Shown one piece after another: positions 1 to 6,401 of a stretch of 13,611 bases of DNA. The DNA lies in NCBI GenBank assembly GCA_017538005.1, contig JAFYJR010000023.1, positions 1-13,611 on the forward strand, read 5' to 3'. Numbering within the stretch: position 1 is the stretch's first letter; each line of letters opens with the position of its first letter. Made by a program: the position numbers and the translations under genes. The stretch comes from Clostridia bacterium. Lineage in GTDB: Bacteria > Bacillota > Clostridia > Oscillospirales > Acutalibacteraceae. Under the pieces are notes generated by a model. It ran no database searches. It saw nothing but the letters and a program-made list of their open reading frames with translations, and was not told the DNA's origin.

Positions 1-180
1 AGACGCGCCTTCCGGCAGTTTTACATAGTCTAAAACCGCCAGACTGTCCAGGAAATGCTTCCTGACTATCTCGTCCGGCCCGGTTATTGCCGTCAGGTTG
101 ATCTTCTCATTCCAGGAGACCAATTCGGCTGCATATGTATCAAATCTGTCGAGAGCCGCGTCATCCAGATACGGCGCGCC
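1..180. repeat. Left arm of 180-bp inverted repeat
   Basis: Bases 1-180 are the reverse complement of 424-603 with 177 of 180 matches and no gaps (position n pairs with 604-n). The mismatches fall at two spots, pairing near 487/488 and in the codon following ATAACC. The inner edge of high identity is the 8-bp palindrome GGCGCGCC at 173-180. The arm may extend beyond base 1. Confidence 0.93.
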
Positions 181-207
181 TGATTTTAGTAATTCTTTAT
201 CTATCAT
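1..207 (-). CDS. rsmG: RsmG-like 16S rRNA methyltransferase, second copy, N-terminal part (runs off left edge)
   Basis: A minus-strand reading frame opens with ATG at 207 and stays open for 69 codons to base 1. It begins MIDKELLKSGAPYLDD and continues almost identically to the complete rsmG at 397-1095, including the WNEKINLTAI and KHFLDSLAVL segments of the family's N-terminal part. An AGGAG ribosome binding site lies a few bases upstream. Compared with the other copy, the first nine codons differ at 10 of 27 bases, while the next 180 bases differ at only three, all changing amino acids: Ser for Val before the Trp, and Gly for Glu in the TEP segment. The catalytic SAM-binding motif would lie outside the window, so I cannot tell whether this is a full gene, a remnant, or the edge of an assembly artefact. 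Confidence 0.6.
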   Translation of the reverse strand, partial: MIDKELLKSGAPYLDDAALDRFDTYAAELVSWNEKINLTAITGPDEIVRKHFLDSLAVLDYVKLPEGAS

Positions 208-396
208 TGGTGTCTCCTGACTAAAGAAGGAATACGGTGTTTGCCGACGAAAGGCACCGTGGCGCCTGGCGACCTCTGCACACGAGGACAAAATGTTTGC
301 ATTTTGCCGCAGGGTTTATAATCTTGGCCACTACTTAAGCCTAGGTGATTTCTCGACGGTGAATACCGGATGGCTTCGTATGACAAGGAGAGATTT
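208..396. other. Non-coding spacer between head-to-head rsmG copies, hairpin-rich
   Basis: No plausible protein is encoded here. I see three small hairpins: ACGGTG (234-239) with CACCGT (255-260), CCTC (273-276) with GAGG (284-287), and CAAAATG (289-295) with CATTTTG (300-306) around a TTTG loop. A TATAAT hexamer occurs at 317-322 but no good -35 sits at the right distance. The outer parts of the spacer retain diverged inverted similarity: 226-246 against the reverse complement of 357-377 matches at 15 of 21 positions, including a shared CGG-N6-CCG element. The expected upstream neighbour mnmG is absent. Confidence 0.6.
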
Positions 397-1095
397 ATGA
401 TTGATAAAAAGTTGTTGCTTACAGGCGCGCCGTATCTGGATGACGCGGCTCTCGACAGATTTGATACATATGCAGCCGAATTGGTCGTCTGGAATGAGAA
501 GATCAACCTGACGGCAATAACCGAGCCGGACGAGATAGTCAGGAAGCATTTCCTGGACAGTCTGGCGGTTTTAGACTATGTAAAACTGCCGGAAGGCGCG
601 TCTCTGATAGATGTCGGAACAGGCGCGGGATTTCCGGGACTGGCGCTTCTGATCGCAAGACCGGACCTGAAAACGACTTTGCTGGACAGCACGGAAAAGA
701 AACTTAAGGTGCTCTCAGATATTCTGGATAAATTAAACCTTTCCGCGGATCTTGTGCACATGAGGGCAGAGGAAGCGGGGAGAGACGAAAGATACAGAGA
801 ACAGTTTGATTTTGCGACAGCCAGAGCAGTAGCAGAGCTTAAAGTGCTTTCAGAATACTGCCTTCCGTTTGTAAGAAAAGGCGGATTTTTCATAAGTATG
901 AAGGGCGCGGAATCCGAAAAAGAACTTGCAGATGCAGAAAATGCCATAGCCGTACTCGGCGGAAAAGTAAGCAATATGAACAGGTTTGAACTGGACGGAT
1001 GCGGCGAAAGGGCAATAATAAGCATAGAAAAAATAAATTTTACGGACAAAAAATACCCAAGACCTGCCGGTCAGATGAAAAAGAAGCCACTATAA
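397..1095 (+). CDS. rsmG: 16S rRNA (guanine-527-N7) methyltransferase RsmG
   Basis: RsmG (GidB) uses S-adenosylmethionine to methylate N7 of G527 in the 530 loop of 16S rRNA; its loss is classically linked to low-level streptomycin resistance. The 232-residue product shows the family pattern: WNEKINLTAI near residue 40, the SAM-binding glycine motif DVGTGAGFPGLAL at about 70-82, the acidic LDSTEKKLKVL strand that follows, ATARAVAEL at about 140, and a basic KYPRPAGQMKKKPL tail. I chose ATG at 397 because AAGGAG at 385-390 lies six bases before it; an in-frame ATG at 370 would add nine residues with no good ribosome binding site. It is the first gene of the rsmG-parA-parB-serS block, with parS immediately downstream. 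Its first nine codons differ from those of the inverted copy at the left edge. Normally mnmG precedes it; here it does not. Confidence 0.95.
   Translation: MIDKKLLLTGAPYLDDAALDRFDTYAAELVVWNEKINLTAITEPDEIVRKHFLDSLAVLDYVKLPEGASLIDVGTGAGFPGLALLIARPDLKTTLLDSTEKKLKVLSDILDKLNLSADLVHMRAEEAGRDERYREQFDFATARAVAELKVLSEYCLPFVRKGGFFISMKGAESEKELADAENAIAVLGGKVSNMNRFELDGCGERAIISIEKINFTDKKYPRPAGQMKKKPL
424..603. repeat. Right arm of 180-bp inverted repeat (inside rsmG)
   Basis: This is the partner of bases 1-180, 177/180 identical in inverted orientation, covering codons 10 to 69 of rsmG. It begins at the palindrome GGCGCGCC (424-431). Upstream of that palindrome the two copies abruptly become dissimilar, although they stay collinear through the start codon (397 pairs with 207). 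Confidence 0.93.
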
Positions 1096-1122
1096 ATTGT
1101 GTTTAACGCCAAAATCAGCCGA

Positions 1123-1138
1123 TGTTTCACGTGAAACA
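1123..1138. other. parS: parS centromere site, inside a 28-bp perfect palindrome
   Basis: The 16-mer TGTTTCACGTGAAACA is the canonical bacterial chromosomal parS, the site where ParB nucleates and loads. It lies between rsmG and parA, next to the genes that use it and some 6-7 kb from the predicted origin. The palindrome extends six bases further on each side (1117-1144), giving a stem much longer than ParB needs. Because it lies just after the rsmG stop and is followed by a T-rich stretch, the transcript could also fold as a weak terminator. I found no second full parS in the window. Confidence 0.96.
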
Positions 1139-1144
1139 TCGGCT

Positions 1145-1175
1145 TTACTTATATTATTATATGTGCTACTATAAT
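1145..1175 (+). promoter_or_regulatory. Possible parA promoter
   Basis: A perfect TATAAT lies at 1170-1175, about 30 bases before the parA start. The -35 is poor: TTACTT (1145-1150) at 19 bases spacing is the best candidate. The element sits directly downstream of parS, so ParB spreading could affect it. This is a motif call only. Confidence 0.35.
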
Positions 1176-1206
1176 TTTCGCATTAACAGAAAAGGAGGCA
1201 ACCCGT

Positions 1207-1977
1207 TTGGCAAAAACAGTAGCAATCTTGAGCCAGAAGGGCGGTGTCGGTAAGACGACAACTGCCGTAAACCTTATAGCTTCAATCGGAGCCCACGGAA
1301 AGCGAGTGCTTCTGTGTGACTCTGACGCACAGGGCAACTCTACAAGCGGTTTCGGCATAGACAAGCGCTCTCTCAAGTATTCAACATATGATATTATTAT
1401 GAACAATGTGCCGGCGAGGGATGTTATCATAACCACCAAGTTTCAGGGGGTAGATGTCCTTCCTTCAAACATGAATCTCGCCGCCGCGGATCTCGAACTC
1501 GTAAACATAAAGGGACGCGAATCAAAGCTGAAGAATGCTTTGCTGCCCCTCTATAACAACTACGACTACATCTTTATAGACTGTCCGCCTTCCTTAGGGT
1601 TGATTACATTAAACGCACTCTGTGCGGCAGATACGATTATCATCCCCATCCAGTGCGAATTCTACGCGCTCGAAGGTCTTTCACAGCTTATGGCGACAGT
1701 CAGGCAGGTAAAACGCCTCTATAATCCCATGCTTGATCTTGAAGGCGTTGTTCTCACCATGTACGACGGAAGACTGAATCTTACACAGCAGGTTGTTGCC
1801 GAGGTAAAGAAATTCTTCCCGAAGAAGGTCTATGCCTCAGTAATTCCGAGAAACGTAAGGCTCTCAGAAGCACCGTCTTTCGGCATGCCGGTAATGTACT
1901 ACGACAAGAACTCACGGGGAAGCCAGGCGTATGAAGCGCTTGCGGTTGAATTCCTCAAACAGAACAAAACGAGGTGA
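1207..1977 (+). CDS. parA: Chromosome-partitioning ATPase ParA (Soj family)
   Basis: ParA/Soj is a deviant-Walker ATPase that binds the nucleoid as an ATP dimer. With ParB it drives origin segregation, and in Bacillus it also regulates DnaA. The 256-residue product carries the signature QKGGVGKTT at about residues 10-18, the switch strand SDAQGN near 38, and the Walker B-like FIDCPPSLG around 122-130. It lacks the N-terminal helix-turn-helix domain of plasmid-type ParA, as expected for a chromosomal Soj. The start is TTG at 1207, supported by AGGAGG at 1193-1198 with eight bases spacing and by alignment of the N-terminus. Its stop lies just before parB, whose ribosome binding site is inside the parA end, so the two are translationally coupled. 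Confidence 0.96.
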   Translation: MAKTVAILSQKGGVGKTTTAVNLIASIGAHGKRVLLCDSDAQGNSTSGFGIDKRSLKYSTYDIIMNNVPARDVIITTKFQGVDVLPSNMNLAAADLELVNIKGRESKLKNALLPLYNNYDYIFIDCPPSLGLITLNALCAADTIIIPIQCEFYALEGLSQLMATVRQVKRLYNPMLDLEGVVLTMYDGRLNLTQQVVAEVKKFFPKKVYASVIPRNVRLSEAPSFGMPVMYYDKNSRGSQAYEALAVEFLKQNKTR

Positions 1978-1982
1978 GAAAG

Positions 1983-2852
1983 ATGGCAACAGCAAAAAAA
2001 GGCGGTCTGGGCAGAGGCCTCGAAGCATTATTCCTTGATAACGCCATAGAGGATATTGAAACAATAAAGGGCAGCACATTAAAACTCAACGAAATTGAGC
2101 CCAACAAAGAGCAGCCCAGAAAAACCTTTGATGAAAAAGCACTGCAGGAACTTGCGAACAGCATAGAGCGAAACGGCATACTTCAGCCGATACTCGTACG
2201 CCCGATGGCGGACGGATCATATCAGCTGGTTGCCGGTGAGCGTCGCTGGAGAGCGGCCCGTATGGCCGGCCTCTCAGAGATTCCGGTAGTCATAAAAGAA
2301 TTGTCCGACGAGCAGGCAATGGAGATTTCCCTTATCGAAAACCTGCAGCGTGAGGACTTAAACCCCATAGAAGAAGCGGAAGGCCTTCAGCTTCTCATTG
2401 AACGCTATAACCTGACTCAGGAAGAGGCGGCGGCGCGTGTAGGACGCTCAAGACCTGCCATCGCAAACTCGCTTCGACTCTTAAACCTGCCGGAAGAGGT
2501 ACGCACTCTCGCGAAAGAGGGTAAAATCTCCGCGGGTCACGCCAGAGCCCTTCTCTCTTTTGAGAAAAAAGCGGATATGCTCAAAACGGCAAAAGATATT
2601 CAGAAGGAAGATCTCTCCGTCAGAGATGTGGAAAAACTCGCGAGACTCTCTAATAAAGACGAAAACAAAGAGCAAAAACCCAGAAAAAAGGCGAACAGGG
2701 ATACTTTCTACGACGAAGTGGAACTTGCTCTTTCGGAAACTCTCGGCCGTAAAGTACGCGTGCTCGTTTCCAAGACCGGCGGCACTCTTGAGATGGAATT
2801 CTTCGACAAGAAAGACCTCCAGAAACTCGCGAAACAGCTCGATACGGAATAA
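1983..2852 (+). CDS. parB: Chromosome-partitioning protein ParB (Spo0J family, CTPase)
   Basis: ParB binds parS, closes as a CTP-dependent clamp, slides along DNA and recruits SMC. The 289-residue product begins with the ParA-interacting segment KKGGLGRGLEALF. The CTP-binding ParB N-terminal domain follows, with LVAGERRWRAARMAGL and LIENLQREDLNPIEEA. Next comes the parS-reading helix-turn-helix (TQEEAAARVGRSRPAIANSL), then a lysine-rich linker and a C-terminal dimerisation domain. ATG at 1983 is preferred: GAGGTGA at 1971-1977, overlapping the parA stop, is an excellent ribosome binding site for it. A GTG at 1974 is in frame but lies inside that site. The gene is followed 15 bases later by serS in the same orientation. 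Confidence 0.95.
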   Translation: MATAKKGGLGRGLEALFLDNAIEDIETIKGSTLKLNEIEPNKEQPRKTFDEKALQELANSIERNGILQPILVRPMADGSYQLVAGERRWRAARMAGLSEIPVVIKELSDEQAMEISLIENLQREDLNPIEEAEGLQLLIERYNLTQEEAAARVGRSRPAIANSLRLLNLPEEVRTLAKEGKISAGHARALLSFEKKADMLKTAKDIQKEDLSVRDVEKLARLSNKDENKEQKPRKKANRDTFYDEVELALSETLGRKVRVLVSKTGGTLEMEFFDKKDLQKLAKQLDTE

Positions 2853-2867
2853 AGGAGACAGCAGGAA

Positions 2868-4154
2868 ATGCTTGATATTAAATTTGTCAGGGAAAACCCC
2901 GACATTGTAAAAGAGAATATTAAAAAGAAATTCCAGGACGAAAAACTTCCCCTGGTTGATGAGGTCATATCCCTTGATGAAGAGCGCCGTCAGACGATAG
3001 TCAAAGCGGACGAACTGCGCGCAAACAGAAACCGCATCTCAAAAGAGATAGGAAATCTCATGGCGCAGGGCAAGAGGGAAGAGGGCATGGCGCTCAAGGA
3101 ACAGGTAACCGCGCAGGCGGCAGAGCTCGAAGAACTGTCAAAACGCCAGGACGAGCTCACCGAAAAGGTTACCGAAATAATGATGCGAATCCCGAATATC
3201 ATTGACCCGTCTGTGCCGATAGGCAAAGACGACACTGAAAATGTGGAAGTCGAGCGCTTCGGCGAGCCGAAAGTGCCTGATTACGAGATTCCATATCATG
3301 CCGACATCATCGCGGCTCTCGGCGGTCTTGACAAAGAAGCCGCCGGAAGAACAAGCGGCGAAGGTTTCTACTTCCTGCTCGGCGACACGGCGAGACTTCA
3401 TGAGGCAATGATAGCCTATGCCCGTGATTTCATGATAAACGCGGATTTCACGTATGCAATACCCCCGTTTATGATTCACAGCGATGTGGTCAAAGGCGTC
3501 ATGAGTTTTGCCGAAATGGAAGCCATGATGTACAAGATAGAAGGGGAGGACCTCTTCCTTATAGGCACATCCGAACACTCGATGATAGGTCGTTTCAAGG
3601 GTGAGATGATAAATAAAGAGAATCTTCCGATTACTCTGACATCCTACTCTCCGTGCTTCAGAAAAGAGGGCGGTTCACACGGCCTTGAGGAGCGCGGTCT
3701 CTACCGTGTTCACCAGTTTGAGAAACAGGAAATGATAGTTATCTGCGAGCCCGAAGAATCCATGGACTGGTACGAAAAGATGTGGAAGCTGACTGTTGAC
3801 TTCTTCAGGAGCCTCGACATACCCGTGCGCCAGCTCGAATGCTGCTCCGGTGACCTCGCGGACCTCAAAGTCAAGTCCTGCGATGTGGAGGCCTGGTCTC
3901 CGCGTCAGCAAAAGTACTTTGAGGTCGGCTCATGCTCAAACCTCTCCGACGCGCAGGCGCGCCGTCTCGGCATCCGCGCCAAAGGTGAGAGCGGCAGCTA
4001 CTTCCTGCACACCTTAAACAACACCGTAGTGGCTTCTCCCCGCGGCCTGATAGCCCTCCTCGAGAACAACTATCAGCCGGACGGCTCAGTCCTTATCCCC
4101 AAGGTCCTTCAGCCGTATATGGGCGGCAAAGAAGTACTCACTCCGAAAAATTAA
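2868..4154 (+). CDS. serS: Seryl-tRNA synthetase
   Basis: SerRS charges tRNA-Ser (and the selenocysteine tRNA) with serine in the cytoplasm. The 428-residue protein has the expected layout: an N-terminal helical arm at about 30-105, rich in charged heptads, that grips the long variable arm of tRNA-Ser, then a class II catalytic core. Motif 2 is visible as CFRKEGGSHGLEERGLYRVH around 264-285. Motif 3 reads LNNTVVASPRGLIALLEN near 383-400, keeping the class-defining Arg. This NNT..A.PR form resembles Thermus-type SerRS more than the NGSGLAVGR form of Escherichia coli. AAAGGAG at 2851-2857 precedes the ATG. With only 15 bases between parB and serS there is no T-box leader, so expression depends on the upstream par genes. 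Confidence 0.97.
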   Translation: MLDIKFVRENPDIVKENIKKKFQDEKLPLVDEVISLDEERRQTIVKADELRANRNRISKEIGNLMAQGKREEGMALKEQVTAQAAELEELSKRQDELTEKVTEIMMRIPNIIDPSVPIGKDDTENVEVERFGEPKVPDYEIPYHADIIAALGGLDKEAAGRTSGEGFYFLLGDTARLHEAMIAYARDFMINADFTYAIPPFMIHSDVVKGVMSFAEMEAMMYKIEGEDLFLIGTSEHSMIGRFKGEMINKENLPITLTSYSPCFRKEGGSHGLEERGLYRVHQFEKQEMIVICEPEESMDWYEKMWKLTVDFFRSLDIPVRQLECCSGDLADLKVKSCDVEAWSPRQQKYFEVGSCSNLSDAQARRLGIRAKGESGSYFLHTLNNTVVASPRGLIALLENNYQPDGSVLIPKVLQPYMGGKEVLTPKN

Positions 4155-4162
4155 GACAAAAA

Positions 4163-4195
4163 AGAAACCCGCTCGTGAGAGCGGGTTCTTTTTTT
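4163..4195. terminator. Bidirectional intrinsic terminator between serS and jag
   Basis: AACCCGCTC (4166-4174) pairs with GAGCGGGTT (4179-4187) around the loop GTGA. On the plus strand a run of T follows the stem (CTTTTTTT); on the minus strand the complement of the A-rich stretch before the stem supplies TTTCTTTTTTG. It therefore can stop both serS transcription and the convergent jag operon. The jag stop codon touches its T-run. Confidence 0.93.
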
Positions 4196-5156
4196 ATTCT
4201 TCTGTTGTTTCTTCGGCGGCCTTCGGCAGGATTTTGCCGTAACGGACGCCTTCTGCGTCTGAGCGCGGCGCTCTGTCGGGAGCTTCAACGCGCTGTGACT
4301 CACGCGGCGCTCTGTCTCTGCCGCGTCCGCCGCCACGGTTATTGCCGTAGGACTTGCGGGGAGCGGAGGCTCTCGCGCCTTCTTCGAGCGATACAATTAC
4401 TTTTCTGTCCGCGTCCGAACCTACGGAGTAGGATGTGACGCCGGGGATTTTAACTATCTCCGTATGGATGATTCTGCGCTCGAAAGGATTCATGGGATCA
4501 AGCGCAACGTTTCTGCCGTACTTCTTTACTCTTCCCGCAGTGCGTCTCGCTATCTCCTTGAGTGCGGCTTCACGCTTTTCTCTGTAGTTTCCGACGTTTA
4601 TGGAAACCTTCATGAAGTCGTCGCCCTTTGCCTTGTTTGCGACAAGCCTTACAAGGTACTGAATGGAATCGAGAGTCTCTCCACGTCTGCCTATGAGGAG
4701 ACTGTAATCTTCTTCACTTGTGATACTGAAGAAATAGTCCTTGTCGCGTCTGGAAATTTCAACTGTCGTGCCTTCTACGCCTATTCCTTTGATAATTGTA
4801 AGAAGGTACTCATACGCCTTCTTTACGTTTTCGGGGCAGGCGGCAAGGTCAATAACCTCTGCCGGCTCCTCTTCCTTTACTTCTTCGGGCTGCTGCTCAG
4901 CCTTCTCTGTCTTAGGCGCTTTTTTCTTTTCGTCTTTCTTTGCCGATGCCTTTTTCTTTGCGGGCTTCTCATCGGGTGCCTCGTAAAAAGCGCGTACTTC
5001 GGCGAGTTTTCCGCCGAATATGCCGAGAACCTTCTTCTCGGGCATCGCTATTACTTCAAACTGTACGTCTGCTTTTTCGGGGGCATTGAGTTCGAGAGCC
5101 GCGGCCTGCTGTGCCTCTTCAAGTGTTGCACCGGTGCCTGTTGCCTCTTTAATCAT
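4194..5156 (-). CDS. jag: Jag/KhpB-family RNA-binding protein (Jag-N, KH, R3H)
   Basis: Jag (KhpB, SpoIIIJ-associated) is a cytoplasmic RNA-binding protein encoded next to yidC in most Firmicutes and linked to cell-envelope and division control. From ATG at 5156 the product is 320 residues. A Jag-N domain (about 1-58) contains KKVLGIFGGK. A linker of Lys/Glu/Pro/Ala (60-102) follows, then a KH domain (about 112-178) with loop LIGRRGETLDSIQYL, and an R3H domain (about 190-258) with NPFERRIIH. The basic Gly/Arg-rich tail (265-300) includes GNNRGGGRGRDRAPR, which may add nonspecific RNA contacts. The start is set by GGAGGT at 5161-5166 just before it; an ATG at 5198 would lie in the loop of a hairpin and lacks such a site. 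It is last in the rpmH-rnpA-yidD-yidC-jag operon. Confidence 0.94.
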   Translation of the reverse strand: MIKEATGTGATLEEAQQAAALELNAPEKADVQFEVIAMPEKKVLGIFGGKLAEVRAFYEAPDEKPAKKKASAKKDEKKKAPKTEKAEQQPEEVKEEEPAEVIDLAACPENVKKAYEYLLTIIKGIGVEGTTVEISRRDKDYFFSITSEEDYSLLIGRRGETLDSIQYLVRLVANKAKGDDFMKVSINVGNYREKREAALKEIARRTAGRVKKYGRNVALDPMNPFERRIIHTEIVKIPGVTSYSVGSDADRKVIVSLEEGARASAPRKSYGNNRGGGRGRDRAPRESQRVEAPDRAPRSDAEGVRYGKILPKAAEETTEE

Positions 5157-5175
5157 TTTTACCTCCAAAATATAA

Positions 5176-5214
5176 AAACCGCCGGCTCTGACAGACATTT
5201 TAAAGCGGCGGTTT
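5176..5214 (-). promoter_or_regulatory. Hairpin in yidC-jag gap, possible attenuator or processing site
   Basis: AAACCGCCG at 5176-5184 pairs perfectly with CGGCGGTTT at 5206-5214, with a 21-base loop. On the minus strand the right-hand arm ends in TTTTT followed by ATATTTT, so the structure resembles an intrinsic terminator placed just upstream of the jag ribosome binding site. It could reduce jag expression relative to yidC, or stabilise the upstream mRNA. Confidence 0.5.
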
Positions 5215-5225
5215 AGGTTTCACTT

Positions 5226-6173
5226 TTATTCGGTTGTCTTGGAAAGGATGGCGACATTTTCTTTTACGGCCGCCTCTTTTTCCCTTCGCGTTATGGACTC
5301 GTCGATCATCATCTTCGCGATGACTTTCTTCGGTTCGTATATCTTATTCAGTATAAGCATCTGTACCATTCCGAGAACACTGTTAAGCGCCCAGTAGATA
5401 CCGATACCTACGGGGAACGAGTAACCGAGCCAGAGAGACATAAACGGCATGAACAGGAACATGCAGCCCATGGACATATTGTTCGCAGCGTCAGGCGTCT
5501 GCTGTCTCTGTCTGATGAAACTGTAAAGCGATGTAGCCATGGCGCCCAGGAAGGCCGCTATGGGAACAAGAGCATATACGGATTTCCAGCCGTATGCTGA
5601 CGGAATTACGCCCAGGTCAAGACCGAAAGCCGTAAAATGGAAGCTTTCGAGCTTTGTCCAGACATCCGCCGACATATCAGGGAGAAGCTCTTTGAGTTCA
5701 TCGATATGGCTGAGTACACCGATTTCTCCAAGTCTGATATTCCTTGAGTTGGAAAGCAGGGGAGAAACAGCTTCGGAAAGCTGTGATACCGTTTCTTTGT
5801 CAAATCTCAAAATGTAGGAAAGAGGTTTGTAAATGGCTCCGTAAAGACCCATGATGATAGGGAACTGGATGAGCAGGGTACCGCAACCTGCCGTCATCGA
5901 GCCGTAACCCTCTTTCTGATAAAATGCCTGGATCTCTTCGTTGATCTTCTGCTGATCTCCGGCATATTTTTGTCTGATTTTTTCGATTTTTGCGCGTGTT
6001 CTTAAAGTTTTTGCCTGGTTCTTCTGAGTAGAAACTGTACTGGGGATGAGAATAAGTTTTGCGATAAGTGTGAAGGCAATGAGGGCAAGGCCGTAATTGC
6101 CGCCGCAAATCTTATAAAGGAACCAGAGTATCCATCCGAAAGGATAGGAAAATACATCGTAGATAAAATTCAT
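5226..6173 (-). CDS. yidC: YidC/Oxa1/SpoIIIJ membrane protein insertase
   Basis: YidC inserts and folds membrane proteins, alone or with SecYEG. The 315-residue product starts with a hydrophobic segment (PFGWILWFLYKICGG). A second membrane helix carries the groove basic residue as Lys (LIAKLILIPS), where Bacillus SpoIIIJ has Arg. A charged cytosolic hairpin follows, rich in Lys/Arg/Gln (KNQAKTLRTRAKIEKIRQKY), then the GCGTLLIQFPIIMGLYGAIY helix and two further C-terminal membrane stretches. There is no lipobox cysteine near the N-terminus, unlike many Bacillus YidC proteins. The loop between the third and fourth helices (about 125-185) is longer than in Bacillus by eye. Its ATG shares one base with the yidD stop (TAATG), indicating translational coupling. 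Confidence 0.96.
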   Translation of the reverse strand: MNFIYDVFSYPFGWILWFLYKICGGNYGLALIAFTLIAKLILIPSTVSTQKNQAKTLRTRAKIEKIRQKYAGDQQKINEEIQAFYQKEGYGSMTAGCGTLLIQFPIIMGLYGAIYKPLSYILRFDKETVSQLSEAVSPLLSNSRNIRLGEIGVLSHIDELKELLPDMSADVWTKLESFHFTAFGLDLGVIPSAYGWKSVYALVPIAAFLGAMATSLYSFIRQRQQTPDAANNMSMGCMFLFMPFMSLWLGYSFPVGIGIYWALNSVLGMVQMLILNKIYEPKKVIAKMMIDESITRREKEAAVKENVAILSKTTE

Positions 6174-6397
6174 TACTTAACCTTCTTCTCAGGTACGGGA
6201 TCGTAGCCGCCCGATGTAAGAGGGCTGCAACGTATTATTCTCCACAGCGTCAGAAGGGAGCCCTTTAAGGGTCCGAAACGCTCGATTGCCGTAATGCCGT
6301 ATTCCGAACAGGTCGGATAGAACTTGCACATGGCCGGAAGCTTTGGTGAGATGTGTTTCCTGTAAAACTTGATAATCCCGATGAGTACGTCTTTCAT
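6173..6397 (-). CDS. yidD: Membrane protein insertion efficiency factor YidD
   Basis: YidD is a small membrane-associated protein encoded between rnpA and yidC in most bacteria and proposed to aid YidC-dependent insertion. The 74-residue product carries all family hallmarks: an amphipathic N-terminus (IKFYRKHISP), the cysteine motif CKFYPTCSEY at about 24-33, RIIRCSPLTSGGYDPVP towards the end and a basic tail. It starts four bases after the rnpA stop and overlaps yidC by one base, so the three genes are probably co-translated. The ribosome binding site is weak (AAAGAG), consistent with coupling. Confidence 0.96.
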   Translation of the reverse strand: MKDVLIGIIKFYRKHISPKLPAMCKFYPTCSEYGITAIERFGPLKGSLLTLWRIIRCSPLTSGGYDPVPEKKVK

Positions 6398-6401
6398 ACT
6401 T

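Noticed and set aside
288..322. Hairpin plus TATAAT as promoter or terminator of rsmG
   Set aside because: The stem is AT-rich without a T-run, and no -35 sits 16-18 bases upstream of the TATAAT, so neither call is safe.
370..396. Alternative upstream ATG start for rsmG
   Set aside because: AAGGAG at 385-390 would lie inside the coding sequence and ideally serves the ATG at 397; the inverted copy also begins at the equivalent of 397.
576..1049. 157-codon open frame on the minus strand inside rsmG
   Set aside because: It is a Ser-rich shadow of rsmG with no family features.
2853..2867. Possible T-box leader before serS
   Set aside because: Only 15 bases separate parB and serS, too few for a T-box.
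4464..5216. 250-codon open frame on the plus strand opposite jag
   Set aside because: It is antisense to a clear jag gene, has no ribosome binding site of note, and its Phe/Leu/Cys-rich product is what a Lys/Glu/Ala-rich gene gives on the other strand.
6238..6246. TTCTCCACA, one mismatch from a DnaA box
   Set aside because: It lies within yidD coding sequence over conserved codons and is isolated from other boxes.
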